From contig DILC01000064.1 of NCBI GenBank assembly GCA_002424865.1, forward strand, positions 16,768 through 23,266: DNA of 6,499 bases, read 5' to 3'. A program made the position numbers and the translations under genes. This stretch comes from Rhodocyclaceae bacterium UBA5602 (GTDB taxonomy: Bacteria; Pseudomonadota; Gammaproteobacteria; Burkholderiales; Rhodocyclaceae). Positions 1 through 6,499 of the stretch are shown one piece after another; within the stretch, counting starts at the first letter, position 1; the number at the start of each line of letters is the position of its first letter. The notes under the pieces were generated by a model, which saw only the letters and a program-made list of their open reading frames with translations, was not told the origin of the DNA and made no database searches.

Positions 1-971
1 AGCGTGGGCAGGCGCGGGTCGTCCCAGCCGCTGACGTGTTTTTCTTCCACCAGCTGGATCAGCTTGCGCTTGGAGAGCACGACGTAGGAAAGGTTCAGGC
101 GCGAGAATTCGATTTGTTGCGGCAGCGGCGCATTCACGCAGCCGAGTTCGGCCAGGCGCGCCAGCAGCCAGTCGTAAAACGGGCGCTGGTCTTCGAATTC
201 CAGCGTGCAGATGGAATGGGTGATGTTTTCCAGCGCGTCCTCGATCGGGTGGGCATAGGTGTACATCGGGTAGATGCACCAGGCGTCGCCCGTGTTGTGG
301 TGCGTGGCGTGGCGGATACGGTAGATGGCCGGGTCGCGCAGGTTGATGTTGGGCGCGGCCATGTCTACCTTGGCGCGCAACACATGGGCGCCATCGGCGA
401 ATTCACCGGCACGCATGGCGCGGAACAGGGCCAGGTTTTCGGCGGGCGTGCGGCTGCGGAAGGGGGAGTTTTTGCCGGCTTCGGTGAGCGTGCCACGGTT
501 CACCCGCATGTCTTCCGCCGATTGCGAATCGACATAGGCGAAGTTCGCTTCAATCAGCTTTTCGGCGAATCCGTACATCCACTGGAAATAATTCGAGGCC
601 TGGTAGAGGTTGTTTTCTTCGCCAAAATGCCAGTCAAAGCCCAGCCAGCGCACCGCGTCGATAATCGAATCGGCATATTCCTGCTCTTCTTTTTCCGGGT
701 TGGTGTCGTCAAAACGCAAGTGGCAGGCGCCGCCGTAATCCCTGGCCAGGCCGAAATTCAGGCAGATGGATTTGGCGTGGCCGAAATGCAGGTAGCCGTT
801 AGGTTCTGGCGGGAAGCGGGTGCGGATGTTCGCCGTGTCGCCAGCGCCGAGTTTTTGCTGGGCGGCAGGACCCGGTTGGCCGCTCCAGGTGCGCGTGGCA
901 TATTTGCCATTGGCCAGGTCGGCCTCAATGATGTGGCGGATGAAGTTGGATGGTTTTTCGGTTTCAGACAT
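1..971 (-). CDS. glnS: Glutaminyl-tRNA synthetase, N-terminal part (runs off left edge)
   Basis: Class I aminoacyl-tRNA synthetase that charges tRNA-Gln with glutamine using ATP in the cytoplasm. The reading frame opens at the ATG at 971 and stays open to base 1 (323 codons plus 2 bases). An in-frame TGA lies four codons upstream, so this is the first possible ATG. Visible family marks are RFPPEPNGYLHFGHAKS at about residues 52-68, containing the HIGH-type motif HFGH (62-65); LRFDDTNPEKE (85-95); the tRNA/amino-acid region CIYPMY (232-237) and THSICTLEFED (251-261); and the KMSKS-type loop VLSKRK (298-303). The start MSETEKPSNFIR resembles E. coli GlnRS. The C-terminal anticodon-binding beta barrels lie outside the window. 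Between residues about 24 and 49 there are roughly 20 more residues than in the E. coli enzyme as I recall it. No strong Shine-Dalgarno is visible before the start. The family call is secure. Confidence 0.97.
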   Translation of the reverse strand, partial: MSETEKPSNFIRHIIEADLANGKYATRTWSGQPGPAAQQKLGAGDTANIRTRFPPEPNGYLHFGHAKSICLNFGLARDYGGACHLRFDDTNPEKEEQEYADSIIDAVRWLGFDWHFGEENNLYQASNYFQWMYGFAEKLIEANFAYVDSQSAEDMRVNRGTLTEAGKNSPFRSRTPAENLALFRAMRAGEFADGAHVLRAKVDMAAPNINLRDPAIYRIRHATHHNTGDAWCIYPMYTYAHPIEDALENITHSICTLEFEDQRPFYDWLLARLAELGCVNAPLPQQIEFSRLNLSYVVLSKRKLIQLVEEKHVSGWDDPRLPT

Positions 972-1095
972 GACAGCAGTTCAGGTAGAGGCAAAATCCT
1001 GATTCTACTGGCAGACTCAAATTATCCGTGCTGAACTGGACGAGTCTTTTCATTGTTCATGGGCCGGGCAAGTCCTTTCGCGCTGCAGATCGAGA
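972..1095 (-). promoter_or_regulatory. Gap between the SulP gene and glnS; weak glnS promoter candidate
   Basis: This gap follows the stop of the SulP-type gene and precedes glnS on the same strand. A minus-strand GATAAT hexamer (positions 1026 to 1021) matches the -10 consensus at five of six bases and would give a leader of about 40 bases. No recognisable -35 box sits 16-18 bases upstream of it. Bases 1013-1018 and 1042-1047 are complementary over six bases with a 23-base loop, but no T-run follows on the minus strand, so I do not call a terminator. Whether glnS has its own promoter or is read through from the transporter gene cannot be decided from sequence alone. Confidence 0.25.
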
Positions 1096-3417
1096 TCAGG
1101 CATCCATTTCGGCCACCATGTTGGTTGAGGCACGCAGGCGTCTGGCAAACAGCACGGCGACATGGGTGAGCAAGGCAAGTGCGATCTCAGGATGTTCTTT
1201 TTTGATATGCTCGAAATTCGCTGTGCTGATCCAGCAGCATTCCGTCGGTTCGTTGGCTACCAGTGTGGCAGAGCGGGGACTTTGGTCGATCAGCGCAACT
1301 TCGCCAAAGACGGAACCGGCCGCCAGGGACTGGATTTTGCGTTTTCGTTCTGTTCCGGGAAGGTCAATCAACACATCGACACGGCCATTCAGCAGCAAAA
1401 ACACGCCATCGGCCGGGTTTCCCTGCAAAAAAATGACATCCTCCCTGGCAAAGGACTTGCGCGTCCAGAAATGACGCAACTGGCGCAGCGTGGAGCGGTC
1501 AAGGCGCCATTTTGGCAAATGGGCAGCGCTTGGGTTCGTCGGCAATGGGCCAGCCTGTCGGGCGAGATGTTGTTCGCATAAGGCAACCGCCGTATTGTTG
1601 TCGGCGACGAAATAAGCGGCGCCAATGGCCTCAATGGTTTCAAGGCGATGGAGTTGGAGCCAGTTGTTCCGGGCCGTGACGTTATGGCGTTTGTCTTCGC
1701 CCGGGAAGGTTGCCTGAATTTGCCGCCTTTCCCGGTCAACATGGCTGATGACCAGCAGGCCGCCTTGCTGTTTCAGTTTTGCGCTTATTTTTCCCAGTGC
1801 GTGCGCACCCGTGGAATCGATATGCTTGATACGCTTCAGGTCCATAACCACATGGGTGACACTGTCATCTATCAAGCGCTCGATCTGGTTTTCCAAATCC
1901 CGAGCCGATCCGAAAAACAAGGCGCCTTCAGCTTCGACGATGGCGATTTTTTTACCATGGGCTTGGATAAAGTCGCAGCGAATGGGGTCGCCATCGATTA
2001 ACGGAATGAGCGCACTGGCCCGATAAATGCGACGTATCGGACTACGTGCCATCTGCACAACAAAGGTGACGAGTGACAAGGCGATGCCCAGATAAACGGC
2101 CGTCGCCAGGTTTGCCAGCAGTGCGGTGGCTACCACACTGGCCATGATAAGCAAGTCCCCCCGGGGGGCGCCGAAAACGCTACGCCGACTGAGGCTGCGG
2201 CGAATTTGTCTCAGCGACCATTTGTCGATGAGTTCAAACCCGATCGCGATTAGCAAGCCTGCCATGACCGCTTGGGAAAGCCAGCCGATCAGGGGGCTGA
2301 GCGCCAGCGTGAGAATCAAGGTGATCAGGGCAATGCTTATCGGCGCGGCGGCACTGGCCATGCCACCGCTCAGCGCTGCCTGCGTACGCGCTATGCCGCT
2401 GGATCCTGGCGCCAGCGAGAATAGCCCCGCAACGGCATTGCCCAGTCCTTCTGCAATCAGTTGTTTATTGGAATTGGAGCGGTAATGTGTCAGCGTATCT
2501 GTTGCTGTGGTGGATAACAAGGTATCCAGGCTGGAGAGAATAGCCATCGAAAACGCCGCTGCCAGTATGGGCGGCAGTAGCTCATTGCGGTAAGGGCCGG
2601 TCAATAGCTGGAATGCGTCATGGCCGATAAAGCTGAGCAAGAAATGATCCGGTGGCGGGGGCAAGGTGCCGCCCAATGCGTTTGCCCAGCCGAAGGCAGA
2701 AAAAACATGAAAAATTACGGTGCCCGCGAGAAAAGCCAGCAATGCCGCAGGAACTCGCTTCGTCAGACGGGGCAGCCATTGGGCTGCTGCGACAGTTGCC
2801 AGGGCAAGCAGCACGGCCGCCGGTTTGATGTCATTCAGATGGCGAAAAAAATCCGCCATAGAACTTTGCGGGCGCATTCCGGTCGCTGGCCAGATTTGAC
2901 TCAGGATGATGAGCAGGGCGGAAGCATTGAGAAAGCCTGCCATGACAGGCAGAGGAACATAATTGGCGATCTGCCCCATGCGCAGGCAACCGAACAGTAT
3001 TTGCACCAGGCCGGAAACAAGGACTGCTACGCACGCCAGTGTGAGTGCCATAAGGCCCGGCTCAGGCAGGTGGGAAAACGCTGCGGAGTGGGCCAGATGG
3101 CTGATCAGGGCGGCAAACACCAAGAGGGCAGAAGCCCTGGGGCCTGCGACCAGGTAAGGACACCCGCCAAACAAGGCTGCACTCAAACCAATCAGCACCG
3201 AGCTGTAAAGTGCGATGAGCATGCCTGCGCCGTGCAGCGAACTGCCCAGTGCGCCGCCAATGATGAGGCCGTAGGCCAGGGTCTGTGTTATCGATGCCAG
3301 CGTGCCCGTAATTGCGCCATGCAAATCAGCTTTGGGGGATGTGTTCAGCGGCGGATCGAACAGATTGGATAAAACGCGCCGGAGCAGCCTGGGTATCTGG
3401 CCTTTTAAACTGTGCAT
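1096..3417 (-). CDS. SulP/SLC26 anion transporter with STAS and cyclic-nucleotide-binding domains
   Basis: Predicted inner-membrane anion transporter of 773 residues. Residues about 32-456 are a SulP (SLC26) membrane core with many hydrophobic helices. The first contains Q45 and AY (48-49), and the third begins VAGPRAS (90-96), the usual GP motif. A later segment SSLDTLLSTTATD (295-307) has Asp298 where many relatives have Glu; it is followed by LIAEGLGNAVAGLF (320-333) and PGSSGIARTQAALSGG (337-352). A cytoplasmic STAS domain spans about 478-620, with IAIVEAEGALFFGSA (491-505) and HIDSTGAHAL (532-541); Ser535 is the position phosphorylated in anti-sigma antagonists. The C-terminus (about 645-765) is a CNB domain of CRP/PKA type whose phosphate-binding cassette FGEVALIDQSPRSAT (704-718) retains Glu706 and Arg715, expected to contact cyclic-nucleotide ribose and phosphate. 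No helix-turn-helix follows, so this is a regulatory module and not a transcription factor. Substrate (sulfate, bicarbonate, other anion) is unknown. TAA lies in frame 30 bases upstream and the next Met is residue 66, supporting this start. Confidence 0.93.
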   Translation of the reverse strand: MHSLKGQIPRLLRRVLSNLFDPPLNTSPKADLHGAITGTLASITQTLAYGLIIGGALGSSLHGAGMLIALYSSVLIGLSAALFGGCPYLVAGPRASALLVFAALISHLAHSAAFSHLPEPGLMALTLACVAVLVSGLVQILFGCLRMGQIANYVPLPVMAGFLNASALLIILSQIWPATGMRPQSSMADFFRHLNDIKPAAVLLALATVAAAQWLPRLTKRVPAALLAFLAGTVIFHVFSAFGWANALGGTLPPPPDHFLLSFIGHDAFQLLTGPYRNELLPPILAAAFSMAILSSLDTLLSTTATDTLTHYRSNSNKQLIAEGLGNAVAGLFSLAPGSSGIARTQAALSGGMASAAAPISIALITLILTLALSPLIGWLSQAVMAGLLIAIGFELIDKWSLRQIRRSLSRRSVFGAPRGDLLIMASVVATALLANLATAVYLGIALSLVTFVVQMARSPIRRIYRASALIPLIDGDPIRCDFIQAHGKKIAIVEAEGALFFGSARDLENQIERLIDDSVTHVVMDLKRIKHIDSTGAHALGKISAKLKQQGGLLVISHVDRERRQIQATFPGEDKRHNVTARNNWLQLHRLETIEAIGAAYFVADNNTAVALCEQHLARQAGPLPTNPSAAHLPKWRLDRSTLRQLRHFWTRKSFAREDVIFLQGNPADGVFLLLNGRVDVLIDLPGTERKRKIQSLAAGSVFGEVALIDQSPRSATLVANEPTECCWISTANFEHIKKEHPEIALALLTHVAVLFARRLRASTNMVAEMDA

Positions 3418-3487
3418 GATCAGAGGCGGAAAGCGGTATTTAGGTTAGCCGACGATTCTATTCATGATTGTTTGGCGGGGGTGAAAA

Positions 3488-3508
3488 AATCTTATTTGTC
3501 ATAAGATT
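3488..3508. repeat. AT-rich perfect dyad, 8-base arms with 5-base centre
   Basis: AATCTTAT (3488-3495) and ATAAGATT (3501-3508) are exact inverted copies around TTGTC. The symmetry continues imperfectly outward: an A-run at 3485-3487 faces a T-run at 3513-3518, and GTGA (3481-3484) faces TCAC (3521-3524), giving about 44 bases of partial symmetry. Its place between divergent genes, about 70 bases from the transporter start, suits an operator for a dimeric regulator. It overlaps the weak transporter promoter candidate. A terminator is unlikely because no gene points into it. The repeat is directly visible; the operator role is inference. Confidence 0.6.
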
Positions 3509-3526
3509 GTAATTTTTTCGTCACAA
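3498..3526 (-). promoter_or_regulatory. Weak sigma-70-like promoter candidate for the SulP-type gene
   Basis: On the minus strand TTGTGA (3526 to 3521) and TATGAC (3503 to 3498) are 17 bases apart. Each matches the -35 or -10 consensus at four of six positions. Transcription would begin near 3491 and give a leader of roughly 70 bases. The -10 candidate spans the centre and right arm of the dyad, so a protein bound there would block it. The matches are modest and AT-rich DNA yields such hits by chance. Confidence 0.25.
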
Positions 3527-3566
3527 AATCAGATTGACAGATTCATTCCTGTTTCAGGTACCCGCA

Positions 3567-3606
3567 CCCGCTGGCGGGATGTAACGTTGGGTTGCTGCCA
3601 GCTGGC
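3567..3606 (+). promoter_or_regulatory. Competing hairpins just before crcB
   Basis: Two exclusive pairings are visible if this stretch is transcribed. CCCG (3567-3570) can pair with CGGG (3575-3578) over a four-base loop. Alternatively 3570-3577 can pair with 3595-3602 (eight pairs, one of them G-U, 17-base loop), which would occupy the ribosome-binding zone ending about 10 bases before the crcB ATG. GCCAGCTGGC at 3597-3606 is also a perfect 10-base palindrome. The layout is compatible with a regulated leader for a fluoride channel, but it matches no riboswitch class I know, and the transcription start is unknown. Confidence 0.3.
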
Positions 3607-3611
3607 GTAAA

Positions 3612-4004
3612 ATGTTAAAGATGAATTGGATAAGTTTTTGCGCGATTGGTTTTGGCGCCATGCTGGGCGCATGGGCGCGTTGGGGCTTGGGCCTGTGGCT
3701 CAATCCGCTGTTTCCCACGCTGCCGCTGGGCACGCTGGCAGCGAATCTGCTGGGCGGTTATCTGGTGGGCGCGGCGGTCACGGTGTTTCACCTGAATGCC
3801 GATCTTTCGCCTGAATTGCGTTTGTTCTTCATTACTGGCGTGCTGGGTGCGCTGACCACTTTTTCTACTTTCTCTGCAGAAGTCGTGGCGTTAATACAGC
3901 GCGGCGATTACGGCTGGGCAGCGGGCTCGGCAGCGATGCATCTGTTCGGTTCCCTCCTGATGACGGGGCTGGGTATCCTGACCATCAACAAATTGGCGCA
4001 ATGA
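3612..4004 (+). CDS. crcB: Fluoride channel CrcB/Fluc
   Basis: Small four-helix membrane protein of 130 residues, the usual length for the family. It works as an antiparallel homodimer that lets fluoride leave the cytoplasm and so protects enzymes such as enolase from fluoride. Family marks are GFGAMLGAWARW (13-24) with Arg23, the polar-track Asn45 in GTLAANLLGGYLVG (40-53), and ITGVLGALTTFSTFSAE (74-90), which carries the Phe-box residues Phe84 and Phe87 and the helix-3 break that holds the central sodium ion in studied Fluc channels. All key positions look intact, so I expect a working channel. The ATG at 3612 is used here; Met4 (ATG at 3621) is an equally plausible start since neither has a strong ribosome-binding site. 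hrpA begins 9 bases after the stop, suggesting a shared transcript. The SulP-type gene diverges upstream. Confidence 0.96.
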   Translation: MLKMNWISFCAIGFGAMLGAWARWGLGLWLNPLFPTLPLGTLAANLLGGYLVGAAVTVFHLNADLSPELRLFFITGVLGALTTFSTFSAEVVALIQRGDYGWAAGSAAMHLFGSLLMTGLGILTINKLAQ

Positions 4005-4013
4005 CGGTTGACC

Positions 4014-6499
4014 ATGCGGTTTGATCCCGAGGTGCGCCGGGCCGCACGGCCGACGATTGTTTATGACGAGGCGTTGCCTGTCACCCTGCGGCGGGAAGAA
4101 ATTGCCCAGGCGATTGCCCAGAATCAAGTCATTGTGGTGTGTGGCGAAACCGGTTCTGGCAAGACCACGCAACTGCCCAAAATCTGCCTGGAAATTGGCC
4201 GCGGCCTGACCGGGCTGATCGGCCACACCCAGCCGCGCCGCATTGCCGCACGCGCCACGGCGACGCGCATTGCGCAGGAGCTGAAGTCCGAGCTGGGGCG
4301 CCATGTCGGCTTCAAGATCCGCTTCACCGATCGCGTCTCGCCCGAGACTTACATCAAGCTCATGACCGACGGCATTTTGCTGGCCGAGACGCAAACCGAC
4401 CCCTTATTGCGGCAGTACGACACCCTGATCATCGACGAGGCGCACGAGCGCAGCTTGAACATCGACTTCATGCTGGGTTACTTGAAGCAGTTGTTGCCCA
4501 GGCGGCCTGACCTGAAAGTGATCGTGACGTCCGCCACGCTGGACGCCGAGCGGTTCAGCCAGCATTTTGCGGGCAACGGCAAAGGCGCGCCGGTGATTGA
4601 AGTTTCCGGGCGGCTGTATCCGATCGAGACGCGGTATCGGCCGTGGTCTGAGGCTGCGGTCGCTAGCCAGGCTTCAGGTGGCAAGGGCGCACCAGAGCGG
4701 GACATCAACGAGGCGATTGTTGATGCGGTGAGCGAAGCGCACCGCGCAGGGCCGGGCGACGTGCTGGTGTTTTTGCCTGGCGAGCGCGAGATTCGCGAGG
4801 CGGCTGAAGCTTTGCGTAAGCACGCATTTTCAAGCATGGCACCCGGGCTTGAAATCCTGCCGCTGTTTGCCCGCCAGTCGGCGGCGGAGCAGGCGCGGGT
4901 GTTTTCCGGGCATCAAGGCCGCCGCGTGGTGCTGGCCACCAATGTGGCGGAAACCTCGCTTACCGTGCCGGGGATACGTTATGTGATTGATACGGGGCTG
5001 GCGCGCGTCAAGCGTTACTCGCATCGCAACAAGGTCGAGCAGTTGCAGGTCGAGCCGATCGCCCGCGCAGCGGCCAATCAGCGCGCCGGGCGTTGCGGCC
5101 GGGTTTCCGCCGGCATTTGCTTTCGCTTGTATGCCGAGGATGATTTCAACAAGCGCGCCGCCTACACCGAGCCGGAAATTCTGCGCTCCAGCCTGGCCGG
5201 GGTGATCCTGCGCATGAAGTCGCTGCATCTGGGCGATGTGGAGAATTTTCCTTTTCTGGAGGCGCCCGTGCCGCGCATGGTGGCCGACGGCTATCAGTTG
5301 CTCGCTGAGCTCGGTGCGATTAACGAGACAACGAAGGAACTGACCAGGGTCGGCACTGAGCTGGCGAAGCTGCCATTGGACCCAAAAATAGGCCGCATGA
5401 TCATTGCCGCGCGCGAAGAGGGTTGCCTGCAGGAAATGCTGGTCATCGCGTCCGCCTTGTCTGTGCAAGACCCGCGTGACAGGCCGCAGGAGCAGGCCGG
5501 GTCGGCTGATCAGGCGCATGCCAAGTGGAAGGATGAAAAGTCCGAGTTCCTTTCCTACCTCAAACTCTGGCAGGCGGCAGACACCGTTTGGCGGCATGAA
5601 TCGAGCAACAAGCAACGCCAGTGGTGCCGGCAGAATTTCCTTTCCTGGCTGCGCATGCGCGAATGGCGCGACGTGCATGCGCAGTTGCTGACGCTGTGCC
5701 ACGAGCATGGCTGGCAGATTTCCAGCGCTTATCCGGTTGCCGCTGGCAATGCTTCTAAAAAAGTTCCCGAAGGCGAACCGAAGGTAGTGCAGAGCAAGCA
5801 AAGCGCTGGCGCTGACAAGACGGCGCAAAAGAACCATTCAGCACCTGTTGCGCCGCGTTTGGATGTGCCACGTGATAGCGCCAGCGCTTACGCCGCGATC
5901 CACAAGGCCTTGCTCAGCGGCTTGCTTGGCCATATCGGCTTGAAGGGCGAAGAGGAAGCTCATTATCTTGGCGCGCGCGGCATCAGGTTTTTCATCCATC
6001 CGGGTTCCAGCCTGGCCAAAAAAGCCGGGCGCTGGATTGTCGCGGCCGAGCTGGTGGAAACTTCCCGCCTGTTCGCGCGTTGCGTGGCGCGCATCGAGCC
6101 GGAATGGCTGGAGCAGGTAGGCGCGCATTTATTGCGCAGCCATATCTACGACCCGCACTGGGAAAAAGGGCCGGGGCAGGTGGTGGCGTGGGAGCGCGTG
6201 ACCTTGCATGGCTTGTTGCTGCATGCGCGGCGGCGCGTGCATTACGGCCCGATGGATGCCAAATTGTCGCGCGAAATATTGATCCGCTCGGCCCTGGTGG
6301 AAGGCGAAGTCGGCGAGGATTGGGCCAAAAAGTGGCGCTTCTTCCAGCACAATGCCAGGCTGATGCGTGAGATCGAGGCGCTGGAACACAAGTCGCGGCG
6401 GCCGGATGTGCTGGTGGATGACGAACTGATCCATGCCTTTTACGACGACATCATTCCCGCGGGCATCACCACGCTGGCGGCGTTTGACCGCTGGCGGCG
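4014..6499 (+). CDS. hrpA: DEAH-box ATP-dependent RNA helicase HrpA (runs off right edge)
   Basis: RNA helicase of the DEAH/RHA family. In E. coli HrpA has been linked to fimbrial mRNA processing and to rescue of stalled or collided ribosomes. The window holds 828 codons of a protein that is about 1300 residues in E. coli, so the C-terminal region is missing. Helicase motifs are complete: Walker A GETGSGKTT (44-52), TQPRRIAAR (72-80), DEAH (141-144), SAT (173-175), LVFLPGEREI (251-260), TNVAETSLTVPG (309-320) and QRAGRCGR (356-363). The HA2/ratchet region follows (about 425-485), then an OB-fold-type region (about 625-715). A Lys/Ser/Ala-rich segment at about 575-622 interrupts the E. coli alignment. 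The part before Walker A is about 40 residues shorter than in E. coli. The frame is closed upstream by the crcB stop, leaving only TTG at 4008 as another start. No strong Shine-Dalgarno is seen, so translational coupling to crcB is possible. Confidence 0.96.
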   Translation, partial: MRFDPEVRRAARPTIVYDEALPVTLRREEIAQAIAQNQVIVVCGETGSGKTTQLPKICLEIGRGLTGLIGHTQPRRIAARATATRIAQELKSELGRHVGFKIRFTDRVSPETYIKLMTDGILLAETQTDPLLRQYDTLIIDEAHERSLNIDFMLGYLKQLLPRRPDLKVIVTSATLDAERFSQHFAGNGKGAPVIEVSGRLYPIETRYRPWSEAAVASQASGGKGAPERDINEAIVDAVSEAHRAGPGDVLVFLPGEREIREAAEALRKHAFSSMAPGLEILPLFARQSAAEQARVFSGHQGRRVVLATNVAETSLTVPGIRYVIDTGLARVKRYSHRNKVEQLQVEPIARAAANQRAGRCGRVSAGICFRLYAEDDFNKRAAYTEPEILRSSLAGVILRMKSLHLGDVENFPFLEAPVPRMVADGYQLLAELGAINETTKELTRVGTELAKLPLDPKIGRMIIAAREEGCLQEMLVIASALSVQDPRDRPQEQAGSADQAHAKWKDEKSEFLSYLKLWQAADTVWRHESSNKQRQWCRQNFLSWLRMREWRDVHAQLLTLCHEHGWQISSAYPVAAGNASKKVPEGEPKVVQSKQSAGADKTAQKNHSAPVAPRLDVPRDSASAYAAIHKALLSGLLGHIGLKGEEEAHYLGARGIRFFIHPGSSLAKKAGRWIVAAELVETSRLFARCVARIEPEWLEQVGAHLLRSHIYDPHWEKGPGQVVAWERVTLHGLLLHARRRVHYGPMDAKLSREILIRSALVEGEVGEDWAKKWRFFQHNARLMREIEALEHKSRRPDVLVDDELIHAFYDDIIPAGITTLAAFDRWR

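Larger units (their letters stand above)
3418..3611. promoter_or_regulatory. Divergent intergenic region between the SulP-type gene and crcB
   Basis: These 194 bases separate two genes transcribed away from each other, so they should hold both promoters. The middle part (about 3481-3545) is much richer in A and T than the surrounding genes, as promoter DNA often is. A perfect TTGACA lies on the plus strand at 3534-3539, but the hexamers 16-19 bases downstream (around 3556-3564) do not resemble a -10 box, so I do not call a crcB promoter from it. The part next to crcB is GC-rich and full of short inverted repeats. I looked for the conserved blocks of the fluoride (crcB-motif) riboswitch, the GATGG segment and the downstream CTGATG segment, and did not find them. 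Confidence 0.55.

Noticed and set aside
36..1034. Long plus-strand open frame of 332 codons opposite glnS
   Set aside because: It is antisense to a clearly recognised GlnRS frame and its product has no recognisable motif; it is a GC-driven shadow.
1013..1047. Terminator between the SulP-type gene and glnS
   Set aside because: Only six pairs with a 23-base loop, and no T-run follows in the direction of transcription.
1096..1480. CRP/FNR-type transcription regulator
   Set aside because: The CNB domain is in one continuous frame with the transporter and has no helix-turn-helix after it.
2620..3372. Plus-strand open frame of 250 codons opposite the SulP core
   Set aside because: Its Cys/Gln/Arg-rich product is typical of antisense to a hydrophobic membrane-protein gene; no ribosome-binding site or homology is evident.
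3481..3524. Rho-independent terminator at the AT-rich dyad followed by a T-run
   Set aside because: The stem is almost all A-T, and both adjacent genes point away from it, so no transcript needs ending there.
3534..3563. crcB promoter built on the perfect TTGACA at 3534-3539
   Set aside because: No hexamer at 16-19 bases downstream resembles a -10 box.
3540..3611. Fluoride riboswitch upstream of crcB
   Set aside because: The conserved GATGG and CTGATG blocks and the expected pseudoknot partners are not present.
4830..5837. Long minus-strand open frame of 335 codons opposite hrpA
   Set aside because: The plus-strand frame here carries all HrpA motifs. The antisense product is Arg/His/Gln-rich without a family signature.

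Overview
The window looks like an ordinary chromosomal stretch of a moderately high-GC proteobacterium, most likely a betaproteobacterium. That placement is an inference from the close match of GlnRS, HrpA and CrcB to recalled proteobacterial sequences and from the base composition. I see no transposase, integrase, tRNA, CRISPR array or phage gene.

Layout. Positions 1-971 (minus strand) hold the N-terminal 323 codons of glutaminyl-tRNA synthetase (glnS), which runs off the left edge. A 124-base gap separates it from a 773-residue membrane protein on the same strand (3417 down to 1096). This protein has three parts: a SulP/SLC26 anion-transporter core, a cytoplasmic STAS domain and a C-terminal cyclic-nucleotide-binding (CNB) domain. 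A 194-base divergent intergenic region (3418-3611) follows. It contains an AT-rich dyad and a GC-rich segment able to form competing hairpins. On the plus strand, crcB (fluoride channel Fluc, 3612-4004) is followed after 9 bases by hrpA (DEAH-box RNA helicase, from 4014), which runs off the right edge after 828 codons.

How the genes relate. The divergent pair is the informative part: a putative nucleotide-gated anion transporter faces a fluoride-export channel across one shared regulatory region. glnS and hrpA are translation housekeeping genes (tRNA charging; ribosome-associated helicase) and probably flank by chance. crcB and hrpA are close enough to share a transcript.

The points most worth a second look are the SulP-STAS-CNB fusion with an apparently intact phosphate-binding cassette, the dyad and competing hairpins between the divergent genes, an extra segment before the catalytic HFGH motif of GlnRS, and a low-complexity linker inside HrpA. 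I did not find a clearly new defence or mobile system here.
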